This document shows positions 25,221-33,598 of a DNA stretch of 33,598 bases, piece by piece. A program made the translations under genes and the position numbers. The notes under the pieces were generated by a model. It did not search any database, was not told the DNA's origin, and saw only the letters and a program-made list of their open reading frames with translations. Source of the stretch: Sedimenticola hydrogenitrophicus (GTDB lineage: Bacteria; Pseudomonadota; Gammaproteobacteria; Chromatiales; Chromatiaceae); NCBI RefSeq assembly GCF_025175675.1, contig NZ_JANIOA010000045.1, forward strand, positions 1 through 33,598, in the 5' to 3' direction. Position 1 is the stretch's first letter. The number at the start of each line of letters is the position of its first letter.

Positions 25221-27332
25221 ATGATGCGTTATAACACCCCCCCTTCAGAGCACGTGCTGGCCCAGCAGATCAGTCTGCTGTACGCCAATGCCATGCCGGC
25301 CAACCTGACCGTGGCCGCCATCTCCATCCTGCTCTCCGTCAGCCTCTGGGACAAGCTGGAGCACCGGCTGCTGATCGCCTGGAACCTGACGATACTTCTC
25401 TCCGTCCTGCTGCGCACCTGGCTGCTGATCCGGCACGGGCTCGCCGCGCAGCGCCACCCGCCGGCGACCTGGGGGCGGCGCTATGTGCTGAGCACCCTGC
25501 TGGTGGGCGTCGCCTGGGGCGGCCTGCCCCCGCTAATGCTCACCTCCGACGACACCTTCGTCCACTTCGTCATCTTTCTGGTGATCTTCGGCACCATCTC
25601 GGTGGCGGTGCCGGTACTCGCCGCCAGGCTGCCCGCTTTCTTCGCCTACGTGCTGCCACAATCGCTTTCTCTGGTGGCGGTGCTGGTCATCCAGAATACA
25701 CAGTGGAGTCTGCTGCTGAGCATCGCCACCCTGATCTATACCGGGCTGATTGCCGCCACCAGCCGTAACATGAACCGGCAGATCCGCCACTCCATCGAAC
25801 TGGAGACCCACAACCAGTCACTGATCGACGACCTGAGCGGCGAGGTGACGCAACGCCGGGCGGCGCAGGAGGCGCTGGAACGGCACAGGACGCAACTGGA
25901 AGACCAGGTCGAGCGGCGTACCCGGGAGCTGACCCGCACCAACGAGAGCCTGGAGAAACAGATTGCCATCCGCAAACATGCGGAGAAAAGCCTGAAACAC
26001 CTGGCCCATCACGACACCCTGACCAATCTCCCCAACCGGCTGCTGCTGGATGCGCGGATGGAGCACGCCATCAAACATGCCCGCCGCAACCAGGGCCGGC
26101 TGGCCCTGCTGTTCCTGGATCTGGACAACTTCAAGCACATCAACGACAGCCTGGGCCACATGACGGGCGACCGGTTACTGCAGCAGGTCACCGGGCGTCT
26201 GCTTTCGATCACCCGGGAAGATGACACCATCGCCCGGCTGGGGGGCGACGAGTTTGTCCTGCTGATGGAGGAGGTCAGGGATACCGCCGACATCATCTCG
26301 CTTGCGCAGAAGATCCTCGACAAGCTCAACGAACGCTTCGAGATCAACGGTCAGTCGATCTTTGTCGGCGGCAGCATCGGTATCAGCCTCTATCCCCAGG
26401 ATGGCGAAACCGCGGAGACCCTGCTGAAAAACGCCGACGCCGCCATGTATCGCACCAAGGACGAAGGGCGCAACAGCTACAACTTCTACACCCGGGAGAT
26501 GACCGCCTCCGCCTATGACCGGATCACCCTGGAGGGGAGCCTGCGCCGGGCCATCGAGCAGGATGAGCTGATGGTCTACTATCAGCCGCAGAAGTCCCTC
26601 GCCACGGACCGCTATGTGGGCCTGGAGGCGCTGGTGCGCTGGCAACACCCGGAACAGGGCACCCTGCCCCCGGCACGCTTCCTCCCGGTGGCCGAGGCCT
26701 CCGGACTGATCGTTCCCCTCGGCAACTGGGTACTGAAAAGCGCCTGCCGCCAGATGGTGGAGTGGCAGCGCATCGGCCTGCCGATCGATACCGTTTCGGT
26801 CAACCTGGCGGGCAAGCAGATCCGCCGCGACGATCTGGTGGAGAGTATCGCCAACGTCCTCGACGAGACCGGCTGCCGGCCGGAGTGGCTGGAGCTGGAG
26901 GTGACCGAAGGCTTTATCATGAGCGAGATACACGCCTCCATCGATGCCCTGCGCCAGTTGCGGGACATGGGGATCAAACTGGCCATTGATGACTTCGGCA
27001 CCGGCTATTCATCCCTCAGCTATCTGAAAAAACTGCCCATCCACCGGCTCAAGATCGACCGCTCCTTTGTCCAGGACCTGGCCGATGACAACGACGACGT
27101 CGCCATCGTCAAGGCCATCGTCAGCCTGGGCCACAGTCTCCAGCTGGAGATCATTGCAGAGGGGGTGGAGACCCCGTACCAGGAGAATTTCCTGCGCCAA
27201 CTGGGGTGTGAAATGGGTCAGGGGTATCTCTACAGCCAGCCGCTGCCGAGCGCACAGGTCGAGCTCCTGGTGCGCAACCATAATCAGCGTTACTCCGCGC
27301 AATCACAGCCTGCCGTCCGACCGCGGTATTAG
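25221..27332 (+). CDS. Membrane-anchored GGDEF-EAL c-di-GMP enzyme
   Basis: This 703-residue protein has a hydrophobic N-terminal sensor region of about five to six membrane segments (about 27-180), a coiled-coil linker (LEDQVERRTRELTRTNESLE), then GGDEF and EAL domains. The cyclase motif GGDEF (341-345) is intact, as is the product-inhibition site REDD five residues before it. The phosphodiesterase side has EAL (469-471), EVTEG, DDFGTG (590-595) and AEGVET, so it also looks active. The protein could make or degrade c-di-GMP depending on its signal. I placed the start at 25221 (MMRYNTPPSEH); an upstream extension is open, but Arg/Ser-rich and unlike protein. No signal ligand can be inferred from the membrane part. 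Confidence 0.92.
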   Translation: MMRYNTPPSEHVLAQQISLLYANAMPANLTVAAISILLSVSLWDKLEHRLLIAWNLTILLSVLLRTWLLIRHGLAAQRHPPATWGRRYVLSTLLVGVAWGGLPPLMLTSDDTFVHFVIFLVIFGTISVAVPVLAARLPAFFAYVLPQSLSLVAVLVIQNTQWSLLLSIATLIYTGLIAATSRNMNRQIRHSIELETHNQSLIDDLSGEVTQRRAAQEALERHRTQLEDQVERRTRELTRTNESLEKQIAIRKHAEKSLKHLAHHDTLTNLPNRLLLDARMEHAIKHARRNQGRLALLFLDLDNFKHINDSLGHMTGDRLLQQVTGRLLSITREDDTIARLGGDEFVLLMEEVRDTADIISLAQKILDKLNERFEINGQSIFVGGSIGISLYPQDGETAETLLKNADAAMYRTKDEGRNSYNFYTREMTASAYDRITLEGSLRRAIEQDELMVYYQPQKSLATDRYVGLEALVRWQHPEQGTLPPARFLPVAEASGLIVPLGNWVLKSACRQMVEWQRIGLPIDTVSVNLAGKQIRRDDLVESIANVLDETGCRPEWLELEVTEGFIMSEIHASIDALRQLRDMGIKLAIDDFGTGYSSLSYLKKLPIHRLKIDRSFVQDLADDNDDVAIVKAIVSLGHSLQLEIIAEGVETPYQENFLRQLGCEMGQGYLYSQPLPSAQVELLVRNHNQRYSAQSQPAVRPRY

Positions 27333-27360
27333 GGCGCACGTAAGCATAATTTTGCTGTTT

Positions 27361-27527
27361 CGTAGGGTGGGTTAGCGGCGCACAGGCACCACACTTCCAG
27401 ACCACGACAACACCCAGGCGCCGCGTAACCCACCAACTCCCCGGCCGCCAAACGGTGGGTTACGGCGCGCGCGCAGTACAAAGCGAACGGCCAGCCCCTG
27501 CGCAGGGCGCACCTAACCCACCCTACA
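27361..27527. repeat. gtagggtgggttagcgg... inverted repeat, about 167 bp
   Basis: The ends GTAGGGTGGGTTAG and CTAACCCACCCTAC are perfectly complementary, with internal GCGTAACCCACC and GGTGGGTTACGGCGCG. It fills most of the gap between the c-di-GMP gene and egtB (27333-27607) and belongs to the gtaggRtggg family. Confidence 0.7.
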
Positions 27528-27607
27528 AAACTGTCATCAGACCGCGGGCCAGGATCGGAAAAATTGGGCTATGGTTACAGGAAGGCCGGAGAGCACAGGT
27601 ATCCGCG

Positions 27608-28846
27608 ATGAGTAGGGAGACACTACTGGAAGATTACCGCCGTATCAGGGGCTTCAGCGAGCGGGTGTGTCGACCGCTGGCGGTTGACGATTACCAGATC
27701 CAGTCCATCACCGAGACCAGCCCGCCGAAATGGCATCTGGCCCATGTCAGCTGGTTTTTTGAAACCTTTGTCCTGGGCCACTTCAAACCGGACTACGTCC
27801 CGTTCGATCCCGATTTCCACTACCTGTTCAACAGCTACTACTACACCGTCGGCGCCATGCACCCACGCCCCCGGCGCGGACTGCTTGCGCGCCCCACCCT
27901 GGAGCAGGTGCTGGCCTACCGCCGCCATGTCGACAGCCGGATGGAGGCGTTGATCGGCGACGCTGAAAGCGCCGAAAGGGAGGGGTTCTCGTTCCGCATC
28001 ACCCTGGGGCTGCAGCATGAACAGCAGCACCAGGAACTGCTGCTGATGGATATCAAGCACAATTTCTCGGTCAATCCCCTCCGCCCCGCCTACCGCACGG
28101 ACCTCGCGGCGCCGCCCGGCGAGGCCCCGCCGGTCCGCTGGCTGGCACAGGAGGGCGGACTGCACTCCATCGGCCACGGCGGCAGCGGCTTCGCCTACGA
28201 CAACGAGACCCCCCGCCACTCCGTACTGATCCACGACCATCGGCTAGCCGACCGGCTGGTGACCAACGCCGAGTACCTGGAGTTCATCGAAGATGGCGGT
28301 TACGGCAACCCCGCGCTCTGGCTCGCCGACGGCTGGTTCCGGCTGCAGCAGGAGGCGTGGCAGCAGCCGCTGTACTGGGAACAGCGGGATGGCGTCTGGC
28401 GGCAGTTCACCCTGGGCGGCGAGCGCCCGCTCAATCCCCATGAACCGGTCTCTCATCTCAGCTTTTACGAGGCCGACGCCTATGCCCGCTGGAGCGGCAA
28501 ACGCCTGCCCCGGGAGGAGGAGCTGGAGCTGATCCTGGACGAGCAGCCGATCGCGGGCAACTTCGTCGACAGCGATCTGCTGCACCCGGCCCCGGCGGGA
28601 CCCGACGGCCAGTGGTACGGTGACCTCTGGGCCTGGACCGCTTCGCCCTACACCGCCTATCCCGGCTTCCGTCCGCTGGCCGGCTCCATGGGCGAATACA
28701 ACGGCAAGTTCATGTCCAGTCAGATGGTGTTGCGCGGCGGTTGCTGCGCCACCTCCGCCGCCCACATGCGCCCCAGCTACCGTAACTTTTTTTATCCCCA
28801 TGAACGCTGGATGTTCTCCGGACTGCGCTTGGCAGAGGACGCCTGA
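27608..28846 (+). CDS. egtB: Ergothioneine biosynthesis sulfoxide synthase EgtB
   Basis: This 412-residue non-heme iron enzyme couples trimethylhistidine (hercynine) to a thiol using O2, the C-S bond-forming step of ergothioneine synthesis. An N-terminal DinB-like domain carries the iron histidines (WHLAHVSWF, H43/H46, and HEQQHQE, H137 and H141). A C-terminal FGE-sulfatase-type domain ends with the typical SYRNFFYPHERWMFSGLRLA. Whether cysteine or gamma-glutamylcysteine is the thiol cannot be told; no egtA or egtC is in view. I chose the ATG at 27608 (MSRETLLEDYRRIRGFSE), which matches the family start; the frame is open upstream, but runs through repeat sequence. It overlaps egtD by one base (TGATG). 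Confidence 0.93.
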   Translation: MSRETLLEDYRRIRGFSERVCRPLAVDDYQIQSITETSPPKWHLAHVSWFFETFVLGHFKPDYVPFDPDFHYLFNSYYYTVGAMHPRPRRGLLARPTLEQVLAYRRHVDSRMEALIGDAESAEREGFSFRITLGLQHEQQHQELLLMDIKHNFSVNPLRPAYRTDLAAPPGEAPPVRWLAQEGGLHSIGHGGSGFAYDNETPRHSVLIHDHRLADRLVTNAEYLEFIEDGGYGNPALWLADGWFRLQQEAWQQPLYWEQRDGVWRQFTLGGERPLNPHEPVSHLSFYEADAYARWSGKRLPREEELELILDEQPIAGNFVDSDLLHPAPAGPDGQWYGDLWAWTASPYTAYPGFRPLAGSMGEYNGKFMSSQMVLRGGCCATSAAHMRPSYRNFFYPHERWMFSGLRLAEDA

Positions 28847-29802
28847 TGGCCAAGAAAATCACCTTTCACGACCACAAACCGAAGACCCTGAGCCTGCAGG
28901 ATGCGGTCATCGAGGGCTTCTCGGGGCGATACAAGTCTATCCCGCCGAAGTTCTTCTACGATGCGCGCGGTTCGGCGCTGTTTGCCGCGATCTGTGAACA
29001 GCCCGAGTACTACCCGCCCAATATCGAACAGACGATGCTCACCCGCCTGGCCGGCGAGATCGCGGAACTAACCGGCACCGGCCGTGTCGTTTTTGAACCC
29101 GGCGCCGGCGCCGCTACCAAGATTCGTTTGCTGCTGGACGCCCTGAAACCGGTCGCCTATGTGCCGATGGATATCTCCTGCGAATTCCTCAAGCAGGCCG
29201 CCGCCGAACTGGTGGACGAATTTCCCTGGTTGCCGGTGCACGCCGCCTGCGTCGACTTCACCCACTCGCTGCCGATACCGGAGACCGTCCCGGCGGGTCC
29301 CCGGCTGGCCTTCTTCCCCGGCTCCAGCATCGGCAACTTCTCGCCCCGCGAGGCCTGTGAATTCCTCACCCTGGTGGGCGACAAGATCGGCCGTGACGGC
29401 ATGCTGTTGATCGGCGTCGACACCAAAAAGGACCCCGGCATTCTGCATGCGGCCTACAACGACGCCGCCGGGATCACCGCCGCCTTCAATCTCAATCTGC
29501 TGCGGCGGATGCGCAACGAGGTCGGGGTGGAGTGTGAACCCGAGAACTTTGCACACCGGGCCTTCTACAACCGGGAGCTGGGACGTATCGAGATGCACCT
29601 GGTCAGCCGCTGCCGGCAGACCCTGCGGCTGAACGGTTACCGCTTCGAACTCGGGGCGGGAGAGACCGTCCATACCGAGAACTCCTACAAGTATGCGCCG
29701 GAGGAGTTCCTGGCCCAGGCCAGCCGGGCGGGACTGCGCCAGGTCCGCCACTGGGTCGGGGAGCGCGGGCTGTTCGCCCTCTATCTGCTGGCGCCCGCCT
29801 GA
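28846..29802 (+). CDS. egtD: L-histidine N-alpha-methyltransferase EgtD
   Basis: This 318-residue AdoMet-dependent enzyme trimethylates histidine to hercynine, the first step of ergothioneine synthesis. It has the YDARGSALFAAICEQPEYYP substrate-proximal region, the AdoMet loop FEPGAGAATK at 83-92 with D109 following, and the family's LAFFPGSSIGNFSPREA and FYNRELGRIEMHLVSR stretches. The start codon overlaps the egtB stop, so the two are translated together in pathway-linked amounts. Confidence 0.95.
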   Translation: MAKKITFHDHKPKTLSLQDAVIEGFSGRYKSIPPKFFYDARGSALFAAICEQPEYYPPNIEQTMLTRLAGEIAELTGTGRVVFEPGAGAATKIRLLLDALKPVAYVPMDISCEFLKQAAAELVDEFPWLPVHAACVDFTHSLPIPETVPAGPRLAFFPGSSIGNFSPREACEFLTLVGDKIGRDGMLLIGVDTKKDPGILHAAYNDAAGITAAFNLNLLRRMRNEVGVECEPENFAHRAFYNRELGRIEMHLVSRCRQTLRLNGYRFELGAGETVHTENSYKYAPEEFLAQASRAGLRQVRHWVGERGLFALYLLAPA

Positions 29803-29816
29803 CCCGGCGGTCCTTC

Positions 29817-29979
29817 CGTAAACACCAAGATAACCACCCCATAAGGGGTTGGTAGTAGGTGCGTTATCCCCTGCTGGGGGCGTCTGCGGCAATGGATGGC
29901 CGCTGCGAGCCCCCAGGGTTTACGGCGTCCCCCAGCAGGGGGTAATGCACCCACGGAGGTGGTTATCTTGGTGCTTACG
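29817..29979. repeat. Long nested inverted repeat, about 163 bp
   Basis: The outer arms CACCAAGATAACCACC and GGTGGTTATCTTGGTG are perfectly complementary. Inner arms GCGTTATCCCCTGCTGGGGG and CCCCCAGCAGGGGGTAATGC pair in turn, and the centre contains ATGGATGGCCG, as does the element at 15725-15945. The gap 29803-30182 holds this element and the hairpin at 30068; I see no gene there. Confidence 0.75.
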
Positions 29980-30067
29980 TTCTCCCCGCCCCCCCGACGG
30001 GTGACCGATGCCGCCCGACCACCCGACACCCCGCACATCTAGTGGTATCATGAGCGCGATATCGCGA

Positions 30068-30136
30068 GGGGTCGGAGTCAAACCGCCCGATAAAATGCAG
30101 CCTCCGCTCTGGAGTGCGCGGTTTGACTCCGACCCC
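30068..30136. repeat. Covarying hairpin element, copy 4 (69 bp)
   Basis: It starts GGGGTCGGAGTCAAACCGC and ends GCGGTTTGACTCCGACCCC. It lies 47 bases upstream of the rsmA start, so it would be in the leader if transcription begins further upstream. Confidence 0.88.
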
Positions 30137-30182
30137 GGTATAGCCCGAAACGATCGGCACCCCACCAGCGAAAACAGATAAT

Positions 30183-30995
30183 ATGAACATAAAACCCAGA
30201 CCACCCCATCAGGCCAAGAAGCGTTTTGGCCAGAACTTCCTGCACGATCCCGGCGTGATCCAGCGCATCATCGCCAGCATCCATCCAAGGCCGGACGAGC
30301 ATCTGGTGGAGATCGGTCCGGGTCACGGCGCCATAACCCGGGAGCTGCTGAAAAGGTGCGGCCGGCTGGATGCGGTGGAACTGGACCGGGATCTGATTCA
30401 CCCCCTGGCGGTCAGCTGCGCCGGGCTGGGCGAACTGAACATCTATAACAGCGATGCGCTCAAGTTCGATTTCGCGTCGCTGGCCGGCGATGGCCGCCCG
30501 CTGCGGCTGGTGGGCAATCTGCCCTACAACATCTCGACCCCGATCCTGTTTCACCTGCTGCAGTTTGCCGACATCATCCGCGACATGCACTTCATGCTGC
30601 AGAAAGAGGTGGTGCAACGGATGGCCGCCGGGCCGGGCGGCAAGACCTATGGCCGCCTGTCGGTGATGATGCAGGCCTGGTGCGAGGTGGAGGCCCTGTT
30701 CGAGATCGGCCCCGGCGCCTTCAAGCCGGCACCCAAGGTGGACTCGGCCATCGTGCGGCTGATCCCCCACGCGCAGCCGCCCCATGTCATCGACGACCCG
30801 GCGCACTTCGCCCGCCTGGTCACCAGCGCCTTCTCCCAGCGCCGCAAGACCCTGCGCAACAGCCTCGGCAAATTGGTGGACGCCGAGCTGATCGTTGCCG
30901 CCGGGATCGATCCGTCACTGCGGGCGGAACGGCTCTCCCTGGCCGATTTCGTGCGCCTCTCCAACCTGGCTTGTAAAACCGCACCACCAGCCTGA
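30183..30995 (+). CDS. rsmA: 16S rRNA dimethyladenosine transferase RsmA (KsgA)
   Basis: This 270-residue AdoMet-dependent enzyme dimethylates two adjacent adenines near the 3' end of 16S rRNA, a late step of small-subunit assembly. The family start KKRFGQNFLHDPGVIQRI, the AdoMet loop EIGPGHGAIT (44-52), VELDRDL, and the catalytic NLPYNISTP (NLPY 112-115) are all present. The length matches E. coli KsgA (273). It is not preceded by pdxA or surA here, unlike in E. coli, and stands between a hairpin repeat and lon. Confidence 0.96.
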   Translation: MNIKPRPPHQAKKRFGQNFLHDPGVIQRIIASIHPRPDEHLVEIGPGHGAITRELLKRCGRLDAVELDRDLIHPLAVSCAGLGELNIYNSDALKFDFASLAGDGRPLRLVGNLPYNISTPILFHLLQFADIIRDMHFMLQKEVVQRMAAGPGGKTYGRLSVMMQAWCEVEALFEIGPGAFKPAPKVDSAIVRLIPHAQPPHVIDDPAHFARLVTSAFSQRRKTLRNSLGKLVDAELIVAAGIDPSLRAERLSLADFVRLSNLACKTAPPA

Positions 30996-31088
30996 TATAA
31001 CCTATCTGGACAGGTACACCCCAGAGATGAAAAAAAACAGCCGCCCCGGCCTACCCGGCAATTATAAAAACGAGAGTGGACTAGAAGC

Positions 31089-33473
31089 ATGAATGACGAC
31101 GCCATCAACGCCGACACCCTGGACATCATCACCGACCATGTACTGGCCCGTCAGGGAGATGTACTCCCGGGCGTGATCCACCTGCTGCCGGTGACCACTC
31201 GCCCGTTCTTCCCCGGACAGGCCGTGCCGCTGCTGATGAACGACGAGCATTGGGAAGAGACCATCAGCGCCGCGCATGAATCCAGCCAGTCGATTCTTGG
31301 TATCGTCATGACCGATGCCACCACCTCGGAAGAGGCGGTGCCGAGCGACTTCCGCTACATCGGCACCGCCTGCAAGATCCACCGCGTGCAGAAGGTGGAG
31401 GGCCGCCTGCAGGTGCTGGTGGAGTGTCTGCAGCGCTTCCGGATCGATCATTTTGTCTCCCGTAGCGCCCCGTTCAAGGCCCAGGTCCACTACTTCACCG
31501 AAGAGTCCTCGGCACCCAGCGACGAGATCAAGGCCTATGCCATGGCGGTCATCAACACCATCAAGGAGCTGGTGCCGCTGAATCCGCTGTATGGCGAGGA
31601 GTTGCGCATCTTCCTCGACCGGCTGGGACCGGATGACCCCTCCCACCTGGCCGATTTTGCCGCCAGCCTCACCACCGCCGACCGCTTCCAGCTGCAGGAG
31701 GTGCTGCAGGAGGTCGACCTGCTGCCGCGCATGGAAAAGGTGCTGCTGCTGCTCAATAAAGAGCTGGAACTGGCCAAGGCGCAGAACGAGATCCGCAAGA
31801 CGGTGGAGGACAAGATCAACACCCATCAGCGGGAGTTCTTCCTGCGAGAACAGCTCAAGGCGATCCAGCAGGAGCTGGGGTTGGAGAAGGATGACCGCAC
31901 CGCTGAACTGGACAAGTTCAGAGAGCGCCTGGAGCAGCTGGTGCTGCCGGATACGGCGGGCAAGCGGCTGGACGAGGAGATGCAGAAGCTCTCGATCCTG
32001 GAAACCGGCTCACCGGAGTACGCCCTGACGCGCAACTATATCGACTGGATCACCCTGCTGCCGTGGGGCAGACACAGCCCGGACAAGCTCGACCTGGGTG
32101 CGGCGCGCAAGGCGCTGGACAAGGATCATTACGGACTGGACGACGTCAAGAAACGGATCCTGGAATTCCTCGCCGTGGGCATGATGAAAGGCGAGGTCAG
32201 CGGCTCCATCATCCTGCTGGTGGGCCCGCCGGGCGTGGGCAAGACCTCCATCGGCAAATCGATCGCCGACGCCCTGGGACGCAGTTTCTTCCGCTTCTCG
32301 GTCGGCGGCATGCGCGACGAGGCGGAGATCAAGGGCCACCGGCGCACCTACATCGGCGCCATGCCGGGCAAATTCATCCAGGCGATGAAGGAGGCGGAGA
32401 CTGCCAACCCGGTGATCATGCTGGATGAGATCGACAAGATCGGCGCCTCCTTCCAGGGGGATCCCGCCTCGGCCCTGCTGGAGGCGCTGGACCCGGAACA
32501 GAACAGCGACTTTCTCGACCACTACCTGGACCTGCGCTTCGACCTTTCCAAGGTGCTGTTTGTCTGCACCGCCAATCAGCTGGACACCATCCCGGCCCCG
32601 TTGCGCGACCGCATGGAGATCATCCCGCTCTCCGGCTATATCGCCCAGGAGAAGCTGCAGATCGCCCGCAAGTACCTGCTGCCCCGGCAATTGCGGCGGG
32701 CCGGCCTGAAGCGCAACCAGCTGAAGCTCAACAGCGTGGCCCTGAAATCGATCATCGAGGGCTATGCCCGGGATGCCGGGGTGCGGCGGCTGGAGAAGCA
32801 GATCGGCAAGATCGTGCGCAAGGCGGTAGTCAAGATCCTGGACCAGACGCCGACCCCGATTGTCGTGGAAGAGGCGGATCTGAAGGAGTATCTGGGCAGC
32901 CCGATCTTCCGCGACGAACGCAACCTGACCGGCCCCGGCGTGGTCACCGGACTGGCCTGGACCGCCATGGGCGGGGCGACCCTGAGCATCGAGGCCGCCC
33001 GCACCCACAGCTACACCCGGGGCTTCAAGCTGACCGGCCAGTTGGGCGACGTGATGCGCGAATCGGCCGAGATCGCCTACGGTTACGTGATGGCCAATGC
33101 CACCCGCCTGGGGGCCGATCCGGAGTTTTTTGAAAAGAGCTTCATCCACCTGCACGTACCGGCCGGTGCCACGCCCAAGGACGGCCCGAGCGCCGGCATC
33201 ACCATCGCCTCGGCGCTGCTTTCACTGGCGCGCAATCAGCCGGTGCGGCATATCGCCATGACCGGCGAACTGACCCTGACCGGCCATGTCTTCCCGATCG
33301 GCGGAGTGCGGGAGAAGATGATTGCCGCGCGCCGTGCCCGCATTCGCGAGCTGATCCTGCCGGAGGAGAACCGGGGCGAGTATGACGAGGTACCCGAGCA
33401 TATCCGCAAAGGGATCAAGGTTCACTTCGCCTGCGGCTTTGACGACGTCGCACCGCTGTTGTTCAAGAAATGA
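31089..33473 (+). CDS. lon: ATP-dependent Lon protease (LonA type)
   Basis: This 794-residue AAA+ serine protease degrades damaged and short-lived regulatory proteins in the cytoplasm. An N-terminal substrate-binding LON domain (about 25-220, [20 protein letters not shown]) precedes a coiled-coil helical region, the AAA+ module with Walker A GPPGVGKT at 379-386 and Walker B VIMLDEID (D446, E447), and the protease domain with the Ser-Lys dyad S701 (PKDGPSAG) and K743 (GGVREK). The dyad spacing is 42 residues, one fewer than in E. coli Lon. The genomic setting (next to rsmA, not clpX-hupB) makes a second Lon copy in this genome possible. The 93-base leader has only weak promoter-like sequence; GGA precedes the ATG. 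Confidence 0.95.
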   Translation: MNDDAINADTLDIITDHVLARQGDVLPGVIHLLPVTTRPFFPGQAVPLLMNDEHWEETISAAHESSQSILGIVMTDATTSEEAVPSDFRYIGTACKIHRVQKVEGRLQVLVECLQRFRIDHFVSRSAPFKAQVHYFTEESSAPSDEIKAYAMAVINTIKELVPLNPLYGEELRIFLDRLGPDDPSHLADFAASLTTADRFQLQEVLQEVDLLPRMEKVLLLLNKELELAKAQNEIRKTVEDKINTHQREFFLREQLKAIQQELGLEKDDRTAELDKFRERLEQLVLPDTAGKRLDEEMQKLSILETGSPEYALTRNYIDWITLLPWGRHSPDKLDLGAARKALDKDHYGLDDVKKRILEFLAVGMMKGEVSGSIILLVGPPGVGKTSIGKSIADALGRSFFRFSVGGMRDEAEIKGHRRTYIGAMPGKFIQAMKEAETANPVIMLDEIDKIGASFQGDPASALLEALDPEQNSDFLDHYLDLRFDLSKVLFVCTANQLDTIPAPLRDRMEIIPLSGYIAQEKLQIARKYLLPRQLRRAGLKRNQLKLNSVALKSIIEGYARDAGVRRLEKQIGKIVRKAVVKILDQTPTPIVVEEADLKEYLGSPIFRDERNLTGPGVVTGLAWTAMGGATLSIEAARTHSYTRGFKLTGQLGDVMRESAEIAYGYVMANATRLGADPEFFEKSFIHLHVPAGATPKDGPSAGITIASALLSLARNQPVRHIAMTGELTLTGHVFPIGGVREKMIAARRARIRELILPEENRGEYDEVPEHIRKGIKVHFACGFDDVAPLLFKK

Positions 33474-33524
33474 CCGGCTGACTCACCAGCTCCAGATCGG
33501 GTCGGACATTGCTTAATTCCCGGA

Positions 33525-33598
33525 GGGGTCGGAGGCAAATTGGATGGACGTTGTCGTGCGAACGGCCGCGTTTCCTTGATTAAATTTGACTCCGACCC
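33525..33598. repeat. Covarying hairpin element, copy 5 (reaches window end)
   Basis: It starts GGGGTCGGAGGCAAATTGGA and ends AAATTTGACTCCGACCC at the last base of the window, one base short of the full 75. Its interior (GATGGACGTTGTCGT) matches copy 1 (GATGGACATTTTCGT), so these two form a subfamily. Confidence 0.82.

Noticed and set aside
30996-31088. Heat-shock (sigma32) promoter upstream of lon
   Set aside because: Only a loose TTGTAA/GATATA pair is visible; no convincing sigma32 elements with correct spacing.
32010-33155. 381-codon minus-strand frame opposite lon
   Set aside because: Antisense shadow of the AAA+ and protease domains; no family features.

Overview
The window is a GC-rich stretch of bacterial chromosome. 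The conserved genes (miaB-ybeZ-ybeY-corC-lnt order, mpl, rnd, ubiX, rsmA, lon) and the many short dispersed palindromes between operons point to a gammaproteobacterium. A Chromatiales-like, free-living or sulfur-oxidiser-type lineage is my inference; no rRNA or other marker in the window fixes the taxonomy.

Region 1 (1-11.3 kb, all minus strand) is an accessory defence island. Read in its transcription direction it holds: a Fic-domain protein with a C-terminal winged helix; a broken hsdR 5' end; an AlbA_2/COG2865-type regulator; a second broken hsdR 5' end; hsdM; hsdS; a winged-helix nucleotidyltransferase with its own strong sigma70-type promoter; a full-length hsdR; a 33-codon ORF; and the start of a RhuM-family gene that leaves the window. 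The intact HsdR starts quite differently from the two remnants, so the locus looks like a type I restriction system whose R subunit was replaced and into which several regulator or toxin-like genes were inserted. HsdR itself carries an in-frame dispersed palindrome just before its nuclease motif.

Region 2 (11.3-19.8 kb) is mostly housekeeping genes separated by repeat-filled gaps: a DUF4389 membrane protein, a DedA-PAP2-LssY fusion, ubiX, mpl with an uncharacterised membrane protein upstream, rnd, and a small lipoprotein whose C-terminus is encoded by a repeat.

Region 3 (19.8-25.0 kb, minus strand) is the tightly overlapping miaB-ybeZ-ybeY-corC-lnt operon (tRNA modification, rRNA maturation, ion efflux, lipoprotein acylation). 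Region 4 (25.2-33.5 kb, plus strand) holds a GGDEF-EAL c-di-GMP enzyme, an egtBD ergothioneine pair, rsmA and a lon protease.

The gaps are dominated by repeats. The most notable family has five copies of a 69-75 bp hairpin with ends GGGGTCGGAGTCAAA / TTTGACTCCGACCCC, whose two arms vary together between copies. Others are a family of gtaggRtggg-type palindromes, two long nested inverted repeats, and smaller REP-like elements. I saw no tRNA, rRNA, CRISPR array, complete insertion sequence or integrase.
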